Positions 18,221 to 28,461 of a stretch of DNA of 64,000 bases are shown in pieces. The position numbers and the translations under genes are program-made. Position 1 is the stretch's first letter; the number at the start of each line of letters is the position of its first letter. The stretch is from an uncultured Planctomycetia bacterium. GTDB lineage: Bacteria > Planctomycetota > Phycisphaerae > Phycisphaerales > SM1A02. The stretch lies in assembly GCA_937871505.1 (NCBI GenBank), contig CALMPF010000070.1, positions 24,411-88,410 on the forward strand, in the 5' to 3' direction. Under the pieces are notes generated by a model. That model saw only the letters and a program-made list of their open reading frames with translations. It searched no databases and was not told the DNA's origin.

Positions 18221-19822
18221 ATGCACTCATCGCCCGCTCTCGTCGCGTCCCCCCGGTCGCCCCGGAGCGAGCGCCCGCGGCGAGCCGTCGCGTCGCTCGC
18301 CGCGTGCGCCGTCGCCGTCGTGGCCCACGGGTCCGTCGCGGGGATCTGCAATCCCTTCTGCGTCGGCGACATCGACGACAGCGGCGTCGTCGACGGAGCC
18401 GATCTCGGTCTGCTGCTGGCCGCGTGGGATACCTCCGCTCCCTGTGCCGACCTCAACGGCGACGGCACGGTCGACGGAGCCGATCTCGGACTGCTGCTCG
18501 GCTCGTGGGGTCCGTGCAGCGCGGAGTCGCAGTGCGAGCGGGCGCGGGCGAAGCTGGTCCTCGGCATCGAGCTCTCCGGCAGCCTGCGCGCCGCGGCGGC
18601 CGCCGCGACGCAGCCGATCGGGGCGCCGGAGTCGGCGGCGTTCATCGCCGAGCTCCAGAGCGCGAAGGCGGTGGCGAGCGCGGCGCGGACGCAGCTCCTC
18701 TCGGTTCCGGAGTGTCCGGGCGTCCCGGTCTGGGATCCTCAGCGGATCGTCGCCAAGCTCGATGCGGCGATCGCCGGGCTCGACGAGGCGCTGGCGCTTC
18801 ACGCGCTCCTCGTCGAGCCGACGCTGCCTGCACCCGACTTCGAGACGATCAAGGCGGAGCTGACGGCGCTCCTCGCGGCCGTCGGCGATGCGCTGCGCCT
18901 TGCGTACGGCCAGCTCGCGCTCCCCGCGGAGTGCCCTCCCGCAACGCACTCCTGCTGCCTCGTCGGCGCTCCCGGGTGCGACGACGCAGAGTGCTGCGCC
19001 TCGACGTGCCTCGCGGATCCCTACTGCTGCGCGGTCGCCTGGGATGACGTCTGCGTCGAGCTGGCGGCCCTCAACTGCGATCCCGGCTGCGCGATCTGCG
19101 TCGAAGCCGACCATGCCTGCTGCGTCGTCGGCGGGCCGGGGTGTTCCGACGTCGCCTGCTGCGAGGAGATCTGCGCCCTCGAGCCCTCCTGCTGCGAGAT
19201 CGCGTGGGACATCCTCTGCGTCGAGCTCGTCGAGTTCTTCTGCCGCGCGCTCGAGTGCCCGAGCCCCTGTTCGGTCGACAACCACGACTGCCTCACGGTG
19301 GGTCCGCCGGGCTGCTCCGACATCGCCTGCTGCGAGTTCGTCTGTGCGTTCGATGCGCTCTGCTGTCTCTCGGCATGGGACGCGCTCTGCGTCCTCCAGG
19401 CGATCGACTTCTGCGGCGCGCCGCCGGTCCCCAACGACTTCTGCGCGGAGGCGACGCCCATCGGGCTCGGCGCCGCTCCTTTCAGCACGCTCGGGGCGAC
19501 GACCGATGGTCCGCCGCTTCCGCCCGAGTGCGACGAGGGGTTCGGGCTGGGGTTCATCAACGATGTGTGGTTCCTCTTCGTCGCTCCGCGCGATGGACTG
19601 CTGACGGTCAGCACCTGCGGGACCGCCAACTACGACACCCGCCTCGCGGCGTACGAGGGCGCCGCGTGCTTCGGACCGCTCGTTGCGTGCAACGACGATG
19701 GCGCCGGCTGCCCGGGCTTCACCTCGCTGATGAGCTTCGAGACCGTCGCCGGAACCGCGTACCTCATCAGGATCGGCGGCTTCTCAGGCTCGGGCACCGG
19801 AACCGTCGAGCTGAGCTACTGA
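18221..19822 (+). CDS. Secreted protein: dockerin-like pair, three Cys modules
   Basis: A 533-residue exported protein of unknown role. After a signal region (RRAVASLAACAVAVVAHGSVAG) come two dockerin/EF-hand-like motifs (near residues 48 and 76, VDGADLGLLLxxW). A helical spacer of about 130 residues follows. Three copies of a 44-residue, nine-cysteine module then lie near residues 241, 297 and 354. The last 125 residues resemble a beta-sandwich pre-peptidase C-terminal-type domain (DVWFLFVAPRDGLLTVSTCG). Placing the dockerin pair at the N-terminus is unusual, since the other such proteins here have it at the C-terminus. The gene interrupts the nuoH-nuoI neighbourhood. Confidence 0.85.
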   Translation: MHSSPALVASPRSPRSERPRRAVASLAACAVAVVAHGSVAGICNPFCVGDIDDSGVVDGADLGLLLAAWDTSAPCADLNGDGTVDGADLGLLLGSWGPCSAESQCERARAKLVLGIELSGSLRAAAAAATQPIGAPESAAFIAELQSAKAVASAARTQLLSVPECPGVPVWDPQRIVAKLDAAIAGLDEALALHALLVEPTLPAPDFETIKAELTALLAAVGDALRLAYGQLALPAECPPATHSCCLVGAPGCDDAECCASTCLADPYCCAVAWDDVCVELAALNCDPGCAICVEADHACCVVGGPGCSDVACCEEICALEPSCCEIAWDILCVELVEFFCRALECPSPCSVDNHDCLTVGPPGCSDIACCEFVCAFDALCCLSAWDALCVLQAIDFCGAPPVPNDFCAEATPIGLGAAPFSTLGATTDGPPLPPECDEGFGLGFINDVWFLFVAPRDGLLTVSTCGTANYDTRLAAYEGAACFGPLVACNDDGAGCPGFTSLMSFETVAGTAYLIRIGGFSGSGTGTVELSY

Positions 19823-20082
19823 CGACGGCGTCCGAAGTGGCGAGATTCGGCGTCGGATCCGCGAGCCGGGCTCGGCGGAAGCGACCCGAACGCGGCGTCG
19901 TCTGGTCTCGTCGGGGAACCCGTGCCGCCGACTTCGACGCTGCCAAGGCGGCGCGGACGCTCGATGGCGTCGATGCTCCCGGCGATCGAGGCCGAGCGCT
20001 CCGGTCCCGCGACGACCGGTTCTCCGGCTCCGCGGCGTCTCCCTCGTTCTCCCGCACGCGGCCGTCAGCGCTTCCGGCGCGT

Positions 20083-21378
20083 TCAGCGCCCTCGGCGGGG
20101 GAGCGGGCTGTCGGTCAGCGCGAGCGGCTCGGTCGGGGCGGTGACGACGTCGGAGTCGGGCAGGGGGCTGAAGCGACTTCCCGCGAGCTGGAGCCGGTGA
20201 TTCGCGTTCGGCTGCTTCGGCATCAGCGGCGCGGCGATCCAGATCAGGGCGACGCAGCCGAGGGAGACGAGCCACATCCACGACTCGGCGCCGAGATAGA
20301 CCACCACCGACGTGGCGAGCACGATCAGCAGCGCCACGGGGATGAGACCCGTCCACGAGAGCTTCATGAGCTGGTCGTATCGGAAGCGCGGAATCGTCCA
20401 GCGGACCGCCATGTCGAGGCAGATGACCAGCGCGATCTTCGCGAAGATCACCAGGAACTGGAGCAGGATGACGCCCAGGCCGACCGCTTCCGTCGGGCCG
20501 GGGAGGTCCGGTCCCCACGGCAGCGGGTTGAGCGACCAGCCGCCGAGGAAGAGCAGCGCGAAGAAGGCCGCCCCGGTGACCATGTGGGCGTACTCGGCGA
20601 GGAAGAAGAGCGCGAAGCGCATCGACGAGTACTCGGTGTGGAACCCCCCGACGAGCTCCTGCTCGCACTCCGCAAGGTCGAACGGGGCGCGGTTGGCCTC
20701 CGCGAGCCGGCAGATGTAGAAGAGGACCGCGGCCACCGGCGCCTGGAGCAGGAACCAGCCCTGCTCCCGCTGGCGGTCGATGAACTCATAGGGCTCGACG
20801 GTCCCCGCGAGCAGGATCATCGCGAGCACCGCCAGACCGAGCGGGATCTCGTAGGTGACCATCTGGGCGCTCGCCCGGAGGCCGCCGAAGAACGAGTACT
20901 TGTTGTTGCTGGCCCAGCCGCCGAGGACGACTCCGTAGACGCCGAGGGCTCCGACCGCGAGCAGGTAGATCACGCCGACGTTGACGTTGGCGCCGATGAC
21001 CTGCACCGTCTCTCCGACCAGGTCGAGCCGCTCGGCGAGGCCGAAGGGCAGCGTCGCAAGATCGAGCGTGCCGCCCCAGGGGAGCACGACGAAGGCGATC
21101 AGCGCCGGAACGATCACGATCGCGGGCGCGAGCGTGAACATCCAGCGGTCGACGTGCGGCGGCGTGTAGTCCTCCTTGAGCAGGAACTTCAGGCCGTCGG
21201 CGATCGGCTGGAGAAGTCCCCACGGCCCGACGCGGTTGGGTCCGCAGCGGTCCTGCATCCAGGCCGAGATCTTGCGCTCCAGCCAGATGCAGTAGGCGCA
21301 GCCGAGGAGGATCACGTGGACGACGATGAAGATCGTCAGGATCGAGGTGACGAGCTGCGCAGTGATGAACGCCGGCAT
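20083..21378 (-). CDS. nuoH: NADH-quinone oxidoreductase subunit H
   Basis: Membrane subunit of complex I at the quinone site. It has 431 residues, somewhat longer than typical because of a roughly 45-residue C-terminal tail. Family motifs are clear: YCIWLERKISAWMQDRCGPNRVGPWGLLQPIADGLKFLLKED near the N-terminus and LGGWASNNKYSFFGGLRASAQMVTYE in the middle. RAPFDLAECEQELVGGFHTEYSSMRFALFFLAEY and IPRFRYDQLMKLSW follow. About eight membrane helices are visible. The ATG at 21378 begins the family N-terminus. nuoI is 2.1 kb downstream on the same strand. Confidence 0.96.
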   Translation of the reverse strand: MPAFITAQLVTSILTIFIVVHVILLGCAYCIWLERKISAWMQDRCGPNRVGPWGLLQPIADGLKFLLKEDYTPPHVDRWMFTLAPAIVIVPALIAFVVLPWGGTLDLATLPFGLAERLDLVGETVQVIGANVNVGVIYLLAVGALGVYGVVLGGWASNNKYSFFGGLRASAQMVTYEIPLGLAVLAMILLAGTVEPYEFIDRQREQGWFLLQAPVAAVLFYICRLAEANRAPFDLAECEQELVGGFHTEYSSMRFALFFLAEYAHMVTGAAFFALLFLGGWSLNPLPWGPDLPGPTEAVGLGVILLQFLVIFAKIALVICLDMAVRWTIPRFRYDQLMKLSWTGLIPVALLIVLATSVVVYLGAESWMWLVSLGCVALIWIAAPLMPKQPNANHRLQLAGSRFSPLPDSDVVTAPTEPLALTDSPLPRRGR

Positions 21379-21523
21379 GGAAGCGGGGATGGTAGCGGCG
21401 GCGGAGGAGGCTGTGGCCCGTCGGCAGGGTCGGGGCGTCGGGCTCGAGCGGCGATTCCGGCCGCGCGGACGGGCACGCGGGCCGCGGAGATCCGGCCCGG
21501 CCGAGACCCGGCTCCCGCCCGTC

Positions 21524-21560
21524 AAAAGGCCGACAGCCCGGCGCGCGGCCGGGCTGTCGG
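21524..21560 (-). terminator. Intrinsic terminator after groEL
   Basis: A perfect 13-bp stem pairs 21530-21542 (CCGACAGCCCGGC) with 21548-21560 around a 5-nt loop. On the minus strand it is followed by CC and TTTT, about 50 nt past the groEL stop. It insulates groEL from nuoH. Confidence 0.85.
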
Positions 21561-21610
21561 GGGAATCGACGATGCGTTCGGCGCCGGCGCGCGGCCGGCG
21601 CCTCCGCGGA

Positions 21611-23245
21611 TCAGTAGTCCATGTCATCCATGCCGGCGCCGGCCCCGGCCTTGGCCTTCTTCTCCTTGATCTCGATGATCGCGCAGTCGGTGGTAAGCAG
21701 GAGCCCGGCGATGCTCGCCGCGTTCTGGAGCGCCACCCGCTCGACCTTGGTCGGCACGATCACGCCGGCCTTGACGAGGTCGGTGTACTCGTGGGTGAGG
21801 GCGTTGAACCCGAAGGCGACATCCTTCGACTCCTCGACGCGCTGGGCGACGATCGAGCCGTCGAGCCCGGTGTTGGCCGCGATCTGGCGGATCGGGGCGG
21901 CGAGGGCGCGGTGGACGATGTCCACGCCGACGGCTTCGTCGGGCGTCAGGCCCTTCTTGAGGCCCTCCAGCGCCCGGCGGGCGCGAAGGACGGCGATGCC
22001 GCCGCCGGGGAGGATCCCCTCCTCGACCGCCGCGCGGCAGGCATGCAGCGCGTCCTCCACGCGCGCCTTCTTCTCCTTCATCTCCACCTCGGTCGCGGCG
22101 CCGACGTTGACCTGGGCGACGCCGCCGGCGAGCTTCGCGAGGCGCTCCTGGAGCTTCTCGCGGTCGTAATCGCTCGACGTCGCGTCGATCTGCGCCTTGA
22201 TCTGCTCGATCCGGCCCTTGATGTCCTTCTCGCTCCCGGCGCCCTCGACGATGGTGCAGGCGTCCTTGGTGACCGTGACCTTCTTCGCGCGACCGAGGTC
22301 CTTCAGCGTGACGGTCTCGAGGTTGATTCCCAGCTCCTCCATGATCGCCTGGCCGCCGGTGAGGACGGCGATGTCCTGGAGCATCTCCTTGCGGCGGTCG
22401 CCGAAGCCCGGCGCCTTGACGGCGCAGACCTTGAGCACGCCGCGGAGCTTGTTGACCACCAGCGTCGCCAGCGCCTCGCCGTCGATGTCCTCGGCGACGA
22501 TCAGCAGCGACTTTCCACCCTCGGCGATCTTCCCCAAGAGGGGCAGGAGGTCCTTCGCGCTGCTGAGCTTCTTCTCGTGGATCAGCACGAGGCAGTCCTC
22601 GAGCACGCACTCCATGTCAGCGGGGCTGGTGACGAAGTGCGGCGAGAGATAGCCCTTGTCGAACTGCATGCCCTCGAGAAGCTCGACCTCGGTTTCGAGG
22701 CTCTTGCCCTCCTCGACGGTGATCACGCCGTCCTTGCCGACCTTGTCCATCGCCTCGGCGATGATCTGGCCGATCTGGGCGTCCTGGTTCGCGGAGCAGG
22801 CGCCGACCTGGGCGATCTCGGTCGAGCTCTTCACCGGCTTGCTCAGCCGTCCGAGCTCGTCGACGACGGCCTTCACGGCGCGGTCGATGCCGCGCTTGAC
22901 CGAGTTGGCGTCGGCGCCGGCGGTGATGTTCTTCAGGCCCTCCTGGAAGATCGCCTCGGCGTAGATCGTCGCGGTGGTGGTTCCGTCGCCGGCATCCTTC
23001 GAGGACTTGCTGGCGACCTCCTTGACCATCTGGGCGCCCATGTTCTCGTAGGCGTCGTCGAGCTCGATCTCCTTGGCGACGGTCACGCCGTCCTTGGTCA
23101 CGGTCGGAGCGCCGAAGGACTTTTCGAGGATCACCACGCGTCCGGAGGGGCCGAGGGTGACCTTGACGGCCTTGGCGAGCTTCTGAATGCCGCGGAGGAT
23201 CCTCTCGCGGGCGTCGTTGTCGTATGCGATCTGCTTGGCAGCCAT
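21611..23245 (-). CDS. groL: 60-kDa chaperonin GroEL
   Basis: ATP-driven folding chamber subunit. It has 544 residues, full length. The [32 protein letters not shown] start contains the ATP-binding region, and [10 protein letters not shown] carries the catalytic Asp. [16 protein letters not shown] and the [18 protein letters not shown] signature are intact. The C-terminus ends [12 protein letters not shown] rather than in a long GGM tail. It is last in the order groES, a 67-residue unknown protein, groEL, and an intrinsic terminator follows. No CIRCE operator was found upstream of the operon. Confidence 0.98.
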   Translation of the reverse strand: MAAKQIAYDNDARERILRGIQKLAKAVKVTLGPSGRVVILEKSFGAPTVTKDGVTVAKEIELDDAYENMGAQMVKEVASKSSKDAGDGTTTATIYAEAIFQEGLKNITAGADANSVKRGIDRAVKAVVDELGRLSKPVKSSTEIAQVGACSANQDAQIGQIIAEAMDKVGKDGVITVEEGKSLETEVELLEGMQFDKGYLSPHFVTSPADMECVLEDCLVLIHEKKLSSAKDLLPLLGKIAEGGKSLLIVAEDIDGEALATLVVNKLRGVLKVCAVKAPGFGDRRKEMLQDIAVLTGGQAIMEELGINLETVTLKDLGRAKKVTVTKDACTIVEGAGSEKDIKGRIEQIKAQIDATSSDYDREKLQERLAKLAGGVAQVNVGAATEVEMKEKKARVEDALHACRAAVEEGILPGGGIAVLRARRALEGLKKGLTPDEAVGVDIVHRALAAPIRQIAANTGLDGSIVAQRVEESKDVAFGFNALTHEYTDLVKAGVIVPTKVERVALQNAASIAGLLLTTDCAIIEIKEKKAKAGAGAGMDDMDY

Positions 23246-23354
23246 GGGAGTGATCTCGCTGGGGAAGTGGGCGGAGGGAAGCGTGCGGAGAGAGAGGAGG
23301 CGTTCGTCGGCGTGACGGCTCCGAGACCCGCGTTGCGATCGGCGGGGCGGCGCC

Positions 23355-23558
23355 TCAGCCGATCTCGATCCACGCGACGCGCTCGGCGTCGACGAGGAAG
23401 ACGTGGGTGCCGTCGGTGACCTTGACGAGGCCGTCGCGCTCTGTCGGGATCAGCAGGGCCTTCTTGACCGAGCAGGGGACCGCATGGTCGAACTCGATCC
23501 TGAGGTCGCGCTGACCGTTGAGCTCGCCGAGGGCGGAGCGGAGCTGTTCGGGCGTCAT
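23355..23558 (-). CDS. 67-residue unknown protein between groES and groEL
   Basis: A small soluble protein of unknown function, beginning [15 protein letters not shown] and ending [16 protein letters not shown]. The pattern is one helix followed by a beta-rich part ([21 protein letters not shown], then [12 protein letters not shown]). It has a single Cys and no signal or membrane segment. It lies 49 nt after the groES stop and 109 nt before groEL on the same strand, so it almost certainly shares their transcript. I do not recognise a family. Confidence 0.7.
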   Translation of the reverse strand: MTPEQLRSALGELNGQRDLRIEFDHAVPCSVKKALLIPTERDGLVKVTDGTHVFLVDAERVAWIEIG

Positions 23559-23607
23559 CGGGCGGGAGTGGAGCGCGGGCCGTCGCGGCGGCGGGAGGGC
23601 GATGCGA

Positions 23608-23904
23608 TCACTCGACGACCGCGAGGATCTCCTCCTCGGTCAGGATGAGGAACGTGTCGTCCTCGATCTTGACCTCGGTGCCCGCGTAGGAGCTGAAGAT
23701 GATGCTGTCGCCCTTCTTGACGCTGAAGGGGAGATACTCCCCGGTCTCCTTGTTGAGGATGCCGTTGCCGAGCGCCACGACCTTGCCCTGCTTGGGCTTG
23801 TCCTTGGCGGACTCGGGGAGATAGATGCCGGATTCGGTCTTGGTGGCGGCCTCGTCGCGCTTGACGAGGATCTTGTCGCCGAGGGGTCGTACCTTCATCG
23901 CCAT
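23608..23904 (-). CDS. groS: 10-kDa co-chaperonin GroES
   Basis: Heptameric lid of the GroEL chamber. It has 98 residues, full length. It begins MAMKVRPLGDKILVKRDEAATKTESGIYLPE, including the mobile-loop region after KRDEA. GKVVALGNG, VKKGDSIIFSSYAGTEVKIEDDTFLILTEEEILAVVE completes the barrel. The start has an AGGAG-type ribosome site about 10 nt upstream on the minus strand. It is first in the groES-orf-groEL operon. The regulation is not obvious, since neither CIRCE nor a heat-shock promoter could be identified by eye. Confidence 0.97.
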   Translation of the reverse strand: MAMKVRPLGDKILVKRDEAATKTESGIYLPESAKDKPKQGKVVALGNGILNKETGEYLPFSVKKGDSIIFSSYAGTEVKIEDDTFLILTEEEILAVVE

Positions 23905-24010
23905 GGTCTCTTGGGCTCCTGTCAGGAGGCTGGGGTGCGGGGGTGCGGGGGTGCGGGTGAAACGTGGGAAGTCGACGATCGGACGCGGTGACGGCGTGCG
24001 CTCCGCGCCG

Positions 24011-24634
24011 CTAGACGCGGCCGAGGGGCTGGCCCAGCGTGGCGGGCCAGTGATCGCGGTAGTGACGACGAACGAGCCTGCGGAGCGCTTCCAGCAGCGC
24101 CTCCATCTGGACCGGGCGGTCGAGCACCGCAAAGGCACCTTCGCGCAGCGCGTCGGAGAGCGTTCGTGCGCTCTCGCGGAGCGAAGGCTGGGGCGGCCGG
24201 ATGACGATGGTCGGCGGCGGCGACGCGAGGCGGCGCAGGAGCTGGAGCAGGCGCGTCCCCGCCTCGCCGCAGCGGGCGCTCCCGTCGTCGCCGGGGCGCA
24301 GCGGAATCGTGAGATCGACGACTGCGACATGGACGGTGATTCGCTGCACGACCTCGGTCGCTTCGTCGCCCGACGAGACGCGCACGCACTCGACGCCCAT
24401 CGGCCGGAGCAGGGCTGGGAGCTGTTCCGCCACTGGCTGCTGCCGCCAGTCTGAGGCCCGATCGGAGGCGGAGACGAGCAGCGTCAGGCGCGACTGCCGA
24501 CTCGCTCCGCCCGGCGCCGCGGGGCCGGCGCCGCCGATCCCGGCGGCGCCTGCGGCCTCCGCCCCCGCGGTGCCGCGCGCGCGGGGGCCCGGTGCGCCGT
24601 CGGCGGTGTCGGGATGGTGGAGTCGGCAGACCAT
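24011..24634 (-). CDS. Degenerate response-regulator receiver-like protein
   Basis: A 207-residue protein. The first 50 residues are Ala/Gly/Pro-rich. From about residue 50 the layout is that of a receiver domain: LTLLVSASD at beta-1, VHVAVVDLTIP with an Asp at the phospho-acceptor position, and PPTIVIRPPQP. A final FAVLDRPVQMEALLEALRRLVRRH matches the usual KP-x5-L ending. The acidic beta-1 pair is reduced to one Asp, and the switch Lys is replaced by Arg (DRP). Phosphorylation is therefore doubtful. There is no output domain and no kinase gene nearby. The start is a best guess. Confidence 0.55.
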   Translation of the reverse strand: MVCRLHHPDTADGAPGPRARGTAGAEAAGAAGIGGAGPAAPGGASRQSRLTLLVSASDRASDWRQQPVAEQLPALLRPMGVECVRVSSGDEATEVVQRITVHVAVVDLTIPLRPGDDGSARCGEAGTRLLQLLRRLASPPPTIVIRPPQPSLRESARTLSDALREGAFAVLDRPVQMEALLEALRRLVRRHYRDHWPATLGQPLGRV

Positions 24635-24770
24635 CGGCCTAGTCGAGAAGCAACCGGCGTGCCGAAGTGAGTCGGTGGGGGGCTCAAGGGCCGAGGCCGC
24701 GTTGACGGGATGGTCTGACCCATGCGTCAACCCGCCGCAGTGCCGACCGTGCCGGTCGGCGCCGGCCGGC

Positions 24771-24803
24771 CGCTCGCCGGGCGCTCGCCGGGCGCTCGCC
24801 GGG
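24771..24803. repeat. 11-bp tandem repeat, three units
   Basis: Three perfect copies of CGCTCGCCGGG at 24771, 24782 and 24793. Confidence 0.9.
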
Positions 24804-25100
24804 AGCTGGATGCGAGCGCCCCTGGGCCCGATCACGCCGCGGTCGCTGCCAAATTGGCAAGCCGGAGGAGCGACCGGCGGCGTGGCGGCGTGGCGAGATA
24901 GGGGGCGTGGGGCGCGCGACCGGGGGCCGGAGTCGGGAGTCCGGGGTCTGGACTCTGGAGTCTGGAGTCTGAACTCTGGACTCGGGATTCTGGGGACAGA
25001 AGTCCGGGGGGCCGGAGCCCGGGGAGCGGCGTCTGGTGACCCGAGTGTGGGGGGCCGGGGCCGGGGCGTCAGGGGGCCCGGGGAGCAGAGCCTGGGGGTT

Positions 25101-25142
25101 GGGGCCCGGGGGTCGGGGCCCGGGGGTCGGGGCCCGGGGGTC
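25101..25142. repeat. 14-bp tandem repeat, three units
   Basis: Three perfect copies of GGGGCCCGGGGGTC at 25101, 25115 and 25129, with related G-rich sequence on both sides. Confidence 0.9.
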
Positions 25143-25558
25143 GGGGCGAACGAAACTGCGGAGTCTGCTTCGCCCCGGCGACCCTCCGGGACGTGTCGGG
25201 CTGGGGCGTCTTGCGCGTGCGAGGGAGCGCAGCGCGCTCTGCGCTCGCCGCTGCGCTCGCCGCGCCTGCGGCGCTGCCGTTCGCCGAGGCTCGCGGGAGT
25301 CTCCCACCCGTCGGGGTCCGCTCTGCGCGGCTCGGAGTCGGTCGATGCGGCCGCGGAGGAGCGGTCATCCGGACGCTCCGCCCGCTTGATCCCCGCGTGC
25401 GGCAGCGCGAATACTGGGGGCTTGCCGCGATGCGGAGCGTTCGGGCCCCGATCGAGCGTGCGTCGAGCTCGATCAGGTGCTCCGTCCGATCCGCGCCAAC
25501 CCGAAGCGGTCCAGCCCCAGACAACCCGCTCGCTCCGAGCCTCAGAGAGCACCGCCCC

Positions 25559-26971
<1,413 letters not shown>

Positions 26972-26993
26972 CCGCGGCCTGCCGCTCCAGCGC

Positions 26994-26999
26994 TACCTT
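26994..26999 (+). promoter_or_regulatory. -10-like TACCTT, leaderless position
   Basis: TACCTT, then exactly 6 nt, then the ATG at 27006. It lies in the 34-bp gap after asnS. No convincing -35 was found. Confidence 0.4.
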
Positions 27000-27005
27000 C
27001 CCGCC

Positions 27006-27233
27006 ATGCAGTGCAACATCGACCGGCGCGGTCGGGTCGTTCGGCTCCTCGTCGGAGTTGTGAGCCTCTCGGCGGGCGTGGCGCTGGCGGTCCTCGCCGC
27101 AGGCGGAGGCGTTGAACCCCGCTGGCTCCTCTGGGTGGGAGTCGGCGCGATCGCGGGAGGGCTCTTCGGGATCGCGGAGGCGTGGCTCGGATGGTGCGCT
27201 GCGCGGGCGATGGGGATGCGGACGCCGCTGTAG
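27006..27233 (+). CDS. Small YgaP-type (DUF2892-like) membrane protein
   Basis: A 75-residue protein with two membrane helices (VSLSAGVALAVLAAGGG and LLWVGVGAIAGGLFGIAEAWL). The layout N-x-x-D-R-x-x-R at the start and GWC-x7-G-M-RTPL at the end matches the DUF2892 / YgaP transmembrane family, in which a Cys follows GW. In other bacteria this domain is often fused to rhodanese; here it stands alone. The start is supported by a TACCTT box 6 nt upstream. Its function is unknown. Confidence 0.8.
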   Translation: MQCNIDRRGRVVRLLVGVVSLSAGVALAVLAAGGGVEPRWLLWVGVGAIAGGLFGIAEAWLGWCAARAMGMRTPL

Positions 27234-27393
27234 CGGTCGCTGCGGTGCGCTCGGGCGCGGCGGTCGCGCGATCGGGTCGCGGCGACGCCTCTCCACAGGG
27301 AGCGAGGGGCGTCGGACATCGACGCGCCATGCCGAAGCCGGCGGCGCGGGGAGCGGAGGCGCCGAGCGCTCGGGTGCTGCGCAACAATCGTCC

Positions 27394-28062
27394 ATGGCTC
27401 AGCCCAGCACCGCGTCGTCCAACCGAGAAGCGGCCGCCGGCGCGGCGCTCTCCAGCGAAGCGCCCTCCGGAGGCGCGGATGGCGCGAGGGGGCAGGGTGC
27501 CTCCGGTCGCCACGACGGCTCCGCAGGCAGCGCCGCGGCCGGGAGGATCGAACCGGCCGGGCAGGGATCGACCGCTGCGCGGGGGGAAGGCGCACCGCCG
27601 GGCATCGACGGAGTCGTCGAGTCGCTCTTCGTCGCGGCGCGCGCGGGTGCGCCGATGGAGGAGGTTGCGGAGGTGCGTGCGCTTGCGGGGCGGGGGCTCG
27701 AAGGGGATCGCTACGCCGAGGGGACGGGGATTGCCTCGCACAAGCGGAACAAGCCGCGCGAGGTGACGTTGATCGAAGCGGAGGCGATCGAGGCGGTTGT
27801 CCGCGACTGCGCCGTCGAGCTTCGGTCGCGCGAGACGCGGCGGAACATCCTCGTCCGCGGCGTGGCGCTCAACCACCTCGTCGGTCGCGAGTTCACCGTC
27901 GGCGCAGCGCGCCTTCTCGGGCATGAGCTCTGCGAGCCCTGCGGCTACCTCGAGTCGCTCACCAGAGCGGGCGTCCGCGCCGCCCTGGTCCACCGGGGAG
28001 GGCTGCGCTGCGCGATCCTCGCCGACGGCGTGATCCGGCGCGGCGACCGCGTGCGGGCGTAG
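27394..28062 (+). CDS. MOSC domain protein
   Basis: A 222-residue protein with a C-terminal MOSC-type fold from about residue 73 (GVVESLFVAARAGAPMEEVAEVRALAGRGLEGDRY). Motifs typical of small stand-alone MOSC proteins are GLEGDRYAEGTG, REVTLIEAEAIEAV, and RRNILVRGVALNHLVGREF. HELCEPCGYLES and a closing HRGGLRCAILADGVIRRGD follow. MOSC domains bind or move molybdenum cofactor or sulfur species; the substrate here is unknown. The first 70 residues are Ala/Gly/Ser-rich and may not be translated, since a GTG at the start of VVESLF is an alternative. Confidence 0.85.
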   Translation: MAQPSTASSNREAAAGAALSSEAPSGGADGARGQGASGRHDGSAGSAAAGRIEPAGQGSTAARGEGAPPGIDGVVESLFVAARAGAPMEEVAEVRALAGRGLEGDRYAEGTGIASHKRNKPREVTLIEAEAIEAVVRDCAVELRSRETRRNILVRGVALNHLVGREFTVGAARLLGHELCEPCGYLESLTRAGVRAALVHRGGLRCAILADGVIRRGDRVRA

Positions 28063-28085
28063 ACGGCCCTCAGCGCGCCCGGAAG

Positions 28086-28166
28086 CTCGCCGCAGCAGAA
28101 CGCCGCTTCCGGACGCCGCAGCCGGAGAGAAGGGGCGCGGGAGTGTGAACACTCCAGCGCCCCTTG
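28086..28166 (+). repeat. Dispersed repeat with palindromic end
   Basis: Contains GCAGCAGAACGCCGCTTCC and GGACGCCGCAGC followed by a near-perfect inverted repeat at 28130-28166. The arms AAGGGGCGC-GGAGTGT pair with ACACTCC-GCGCCCCTT across one mismatch and a 2-nt centre. It looks like one full repeat joined to the inverted end of another. It lies 24 bp past the MOSC stop. Confidence 0.8.
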
Positions 28167-28221
28167 GGTCCGTCGCGAGGCGGTCGGAAGGAGATGTTCG
28201 GCAAGGAGAAGCGAAGCAGAT

Positions 28222-28332
28222 GGGGCGCCGGTGGCCCCGCTGCGGGCCATCAAGCGCCAGCTGCGAGCTTCGACGCAGCAGAACGCCGCTTCCGGACGCC
28301 GCAGCAGGAGACAAGGGGCGCTGGAGTGTTCA
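28222..28332 (+). repeat. Full copy of the dispersed repeat
   Basis: Contains CTTCGACGCAGCAGAACG, then CCGCTTCCGGACGCCGCAG, then ACAAGGGGCGCTGGAGTGTT. The same order occurs inverted at 45388-45505. Similarity to that copy extends about 40 bp upstream, to the GCCCGCAGCGG region. Confidence 0.8.
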
Positions 28333-28461
28333 GGCCGGCCAGCGCTCAGGGCCGACCGCACGCGCCCCTGCCCGCTCGCCGGAGGCCGCCGGTCCTCCGG
28401 TCGATTCCATCGATCGCGGGGTGCCGCCGCCGCCGCACGCTCCGCACCGTGGCGGCGTCCT

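Larger units (their letters stand above)
24635..25558. other. 924-bp intergenic region with GC-rich repeats
   Basis: Between the receiver-like gene and asnS, which are divergent. It contains an 11-bp array (24771-24803) and a run of GAGTCT/GACTCT-type degenerate repeats near 24930-25010. A 14-bp array lies at 25101-25142. The open frames through these arrays are low complexity and I call no gene. Confidence 0.65.

Noticed and set aside
23905..24010. CIRCE/HrcA operator before groES
   Set aside because: I looked for the TTAGCACTC-N9-GAGTGCTAA pattern and found nothing close.
28130..28166. Intrinsic terminator for the MOSC gene
   Set aside because: The stem is strong but no T-run follows and the element matches the ends of the dispersed repeat, so it is better described as part of that repeat.
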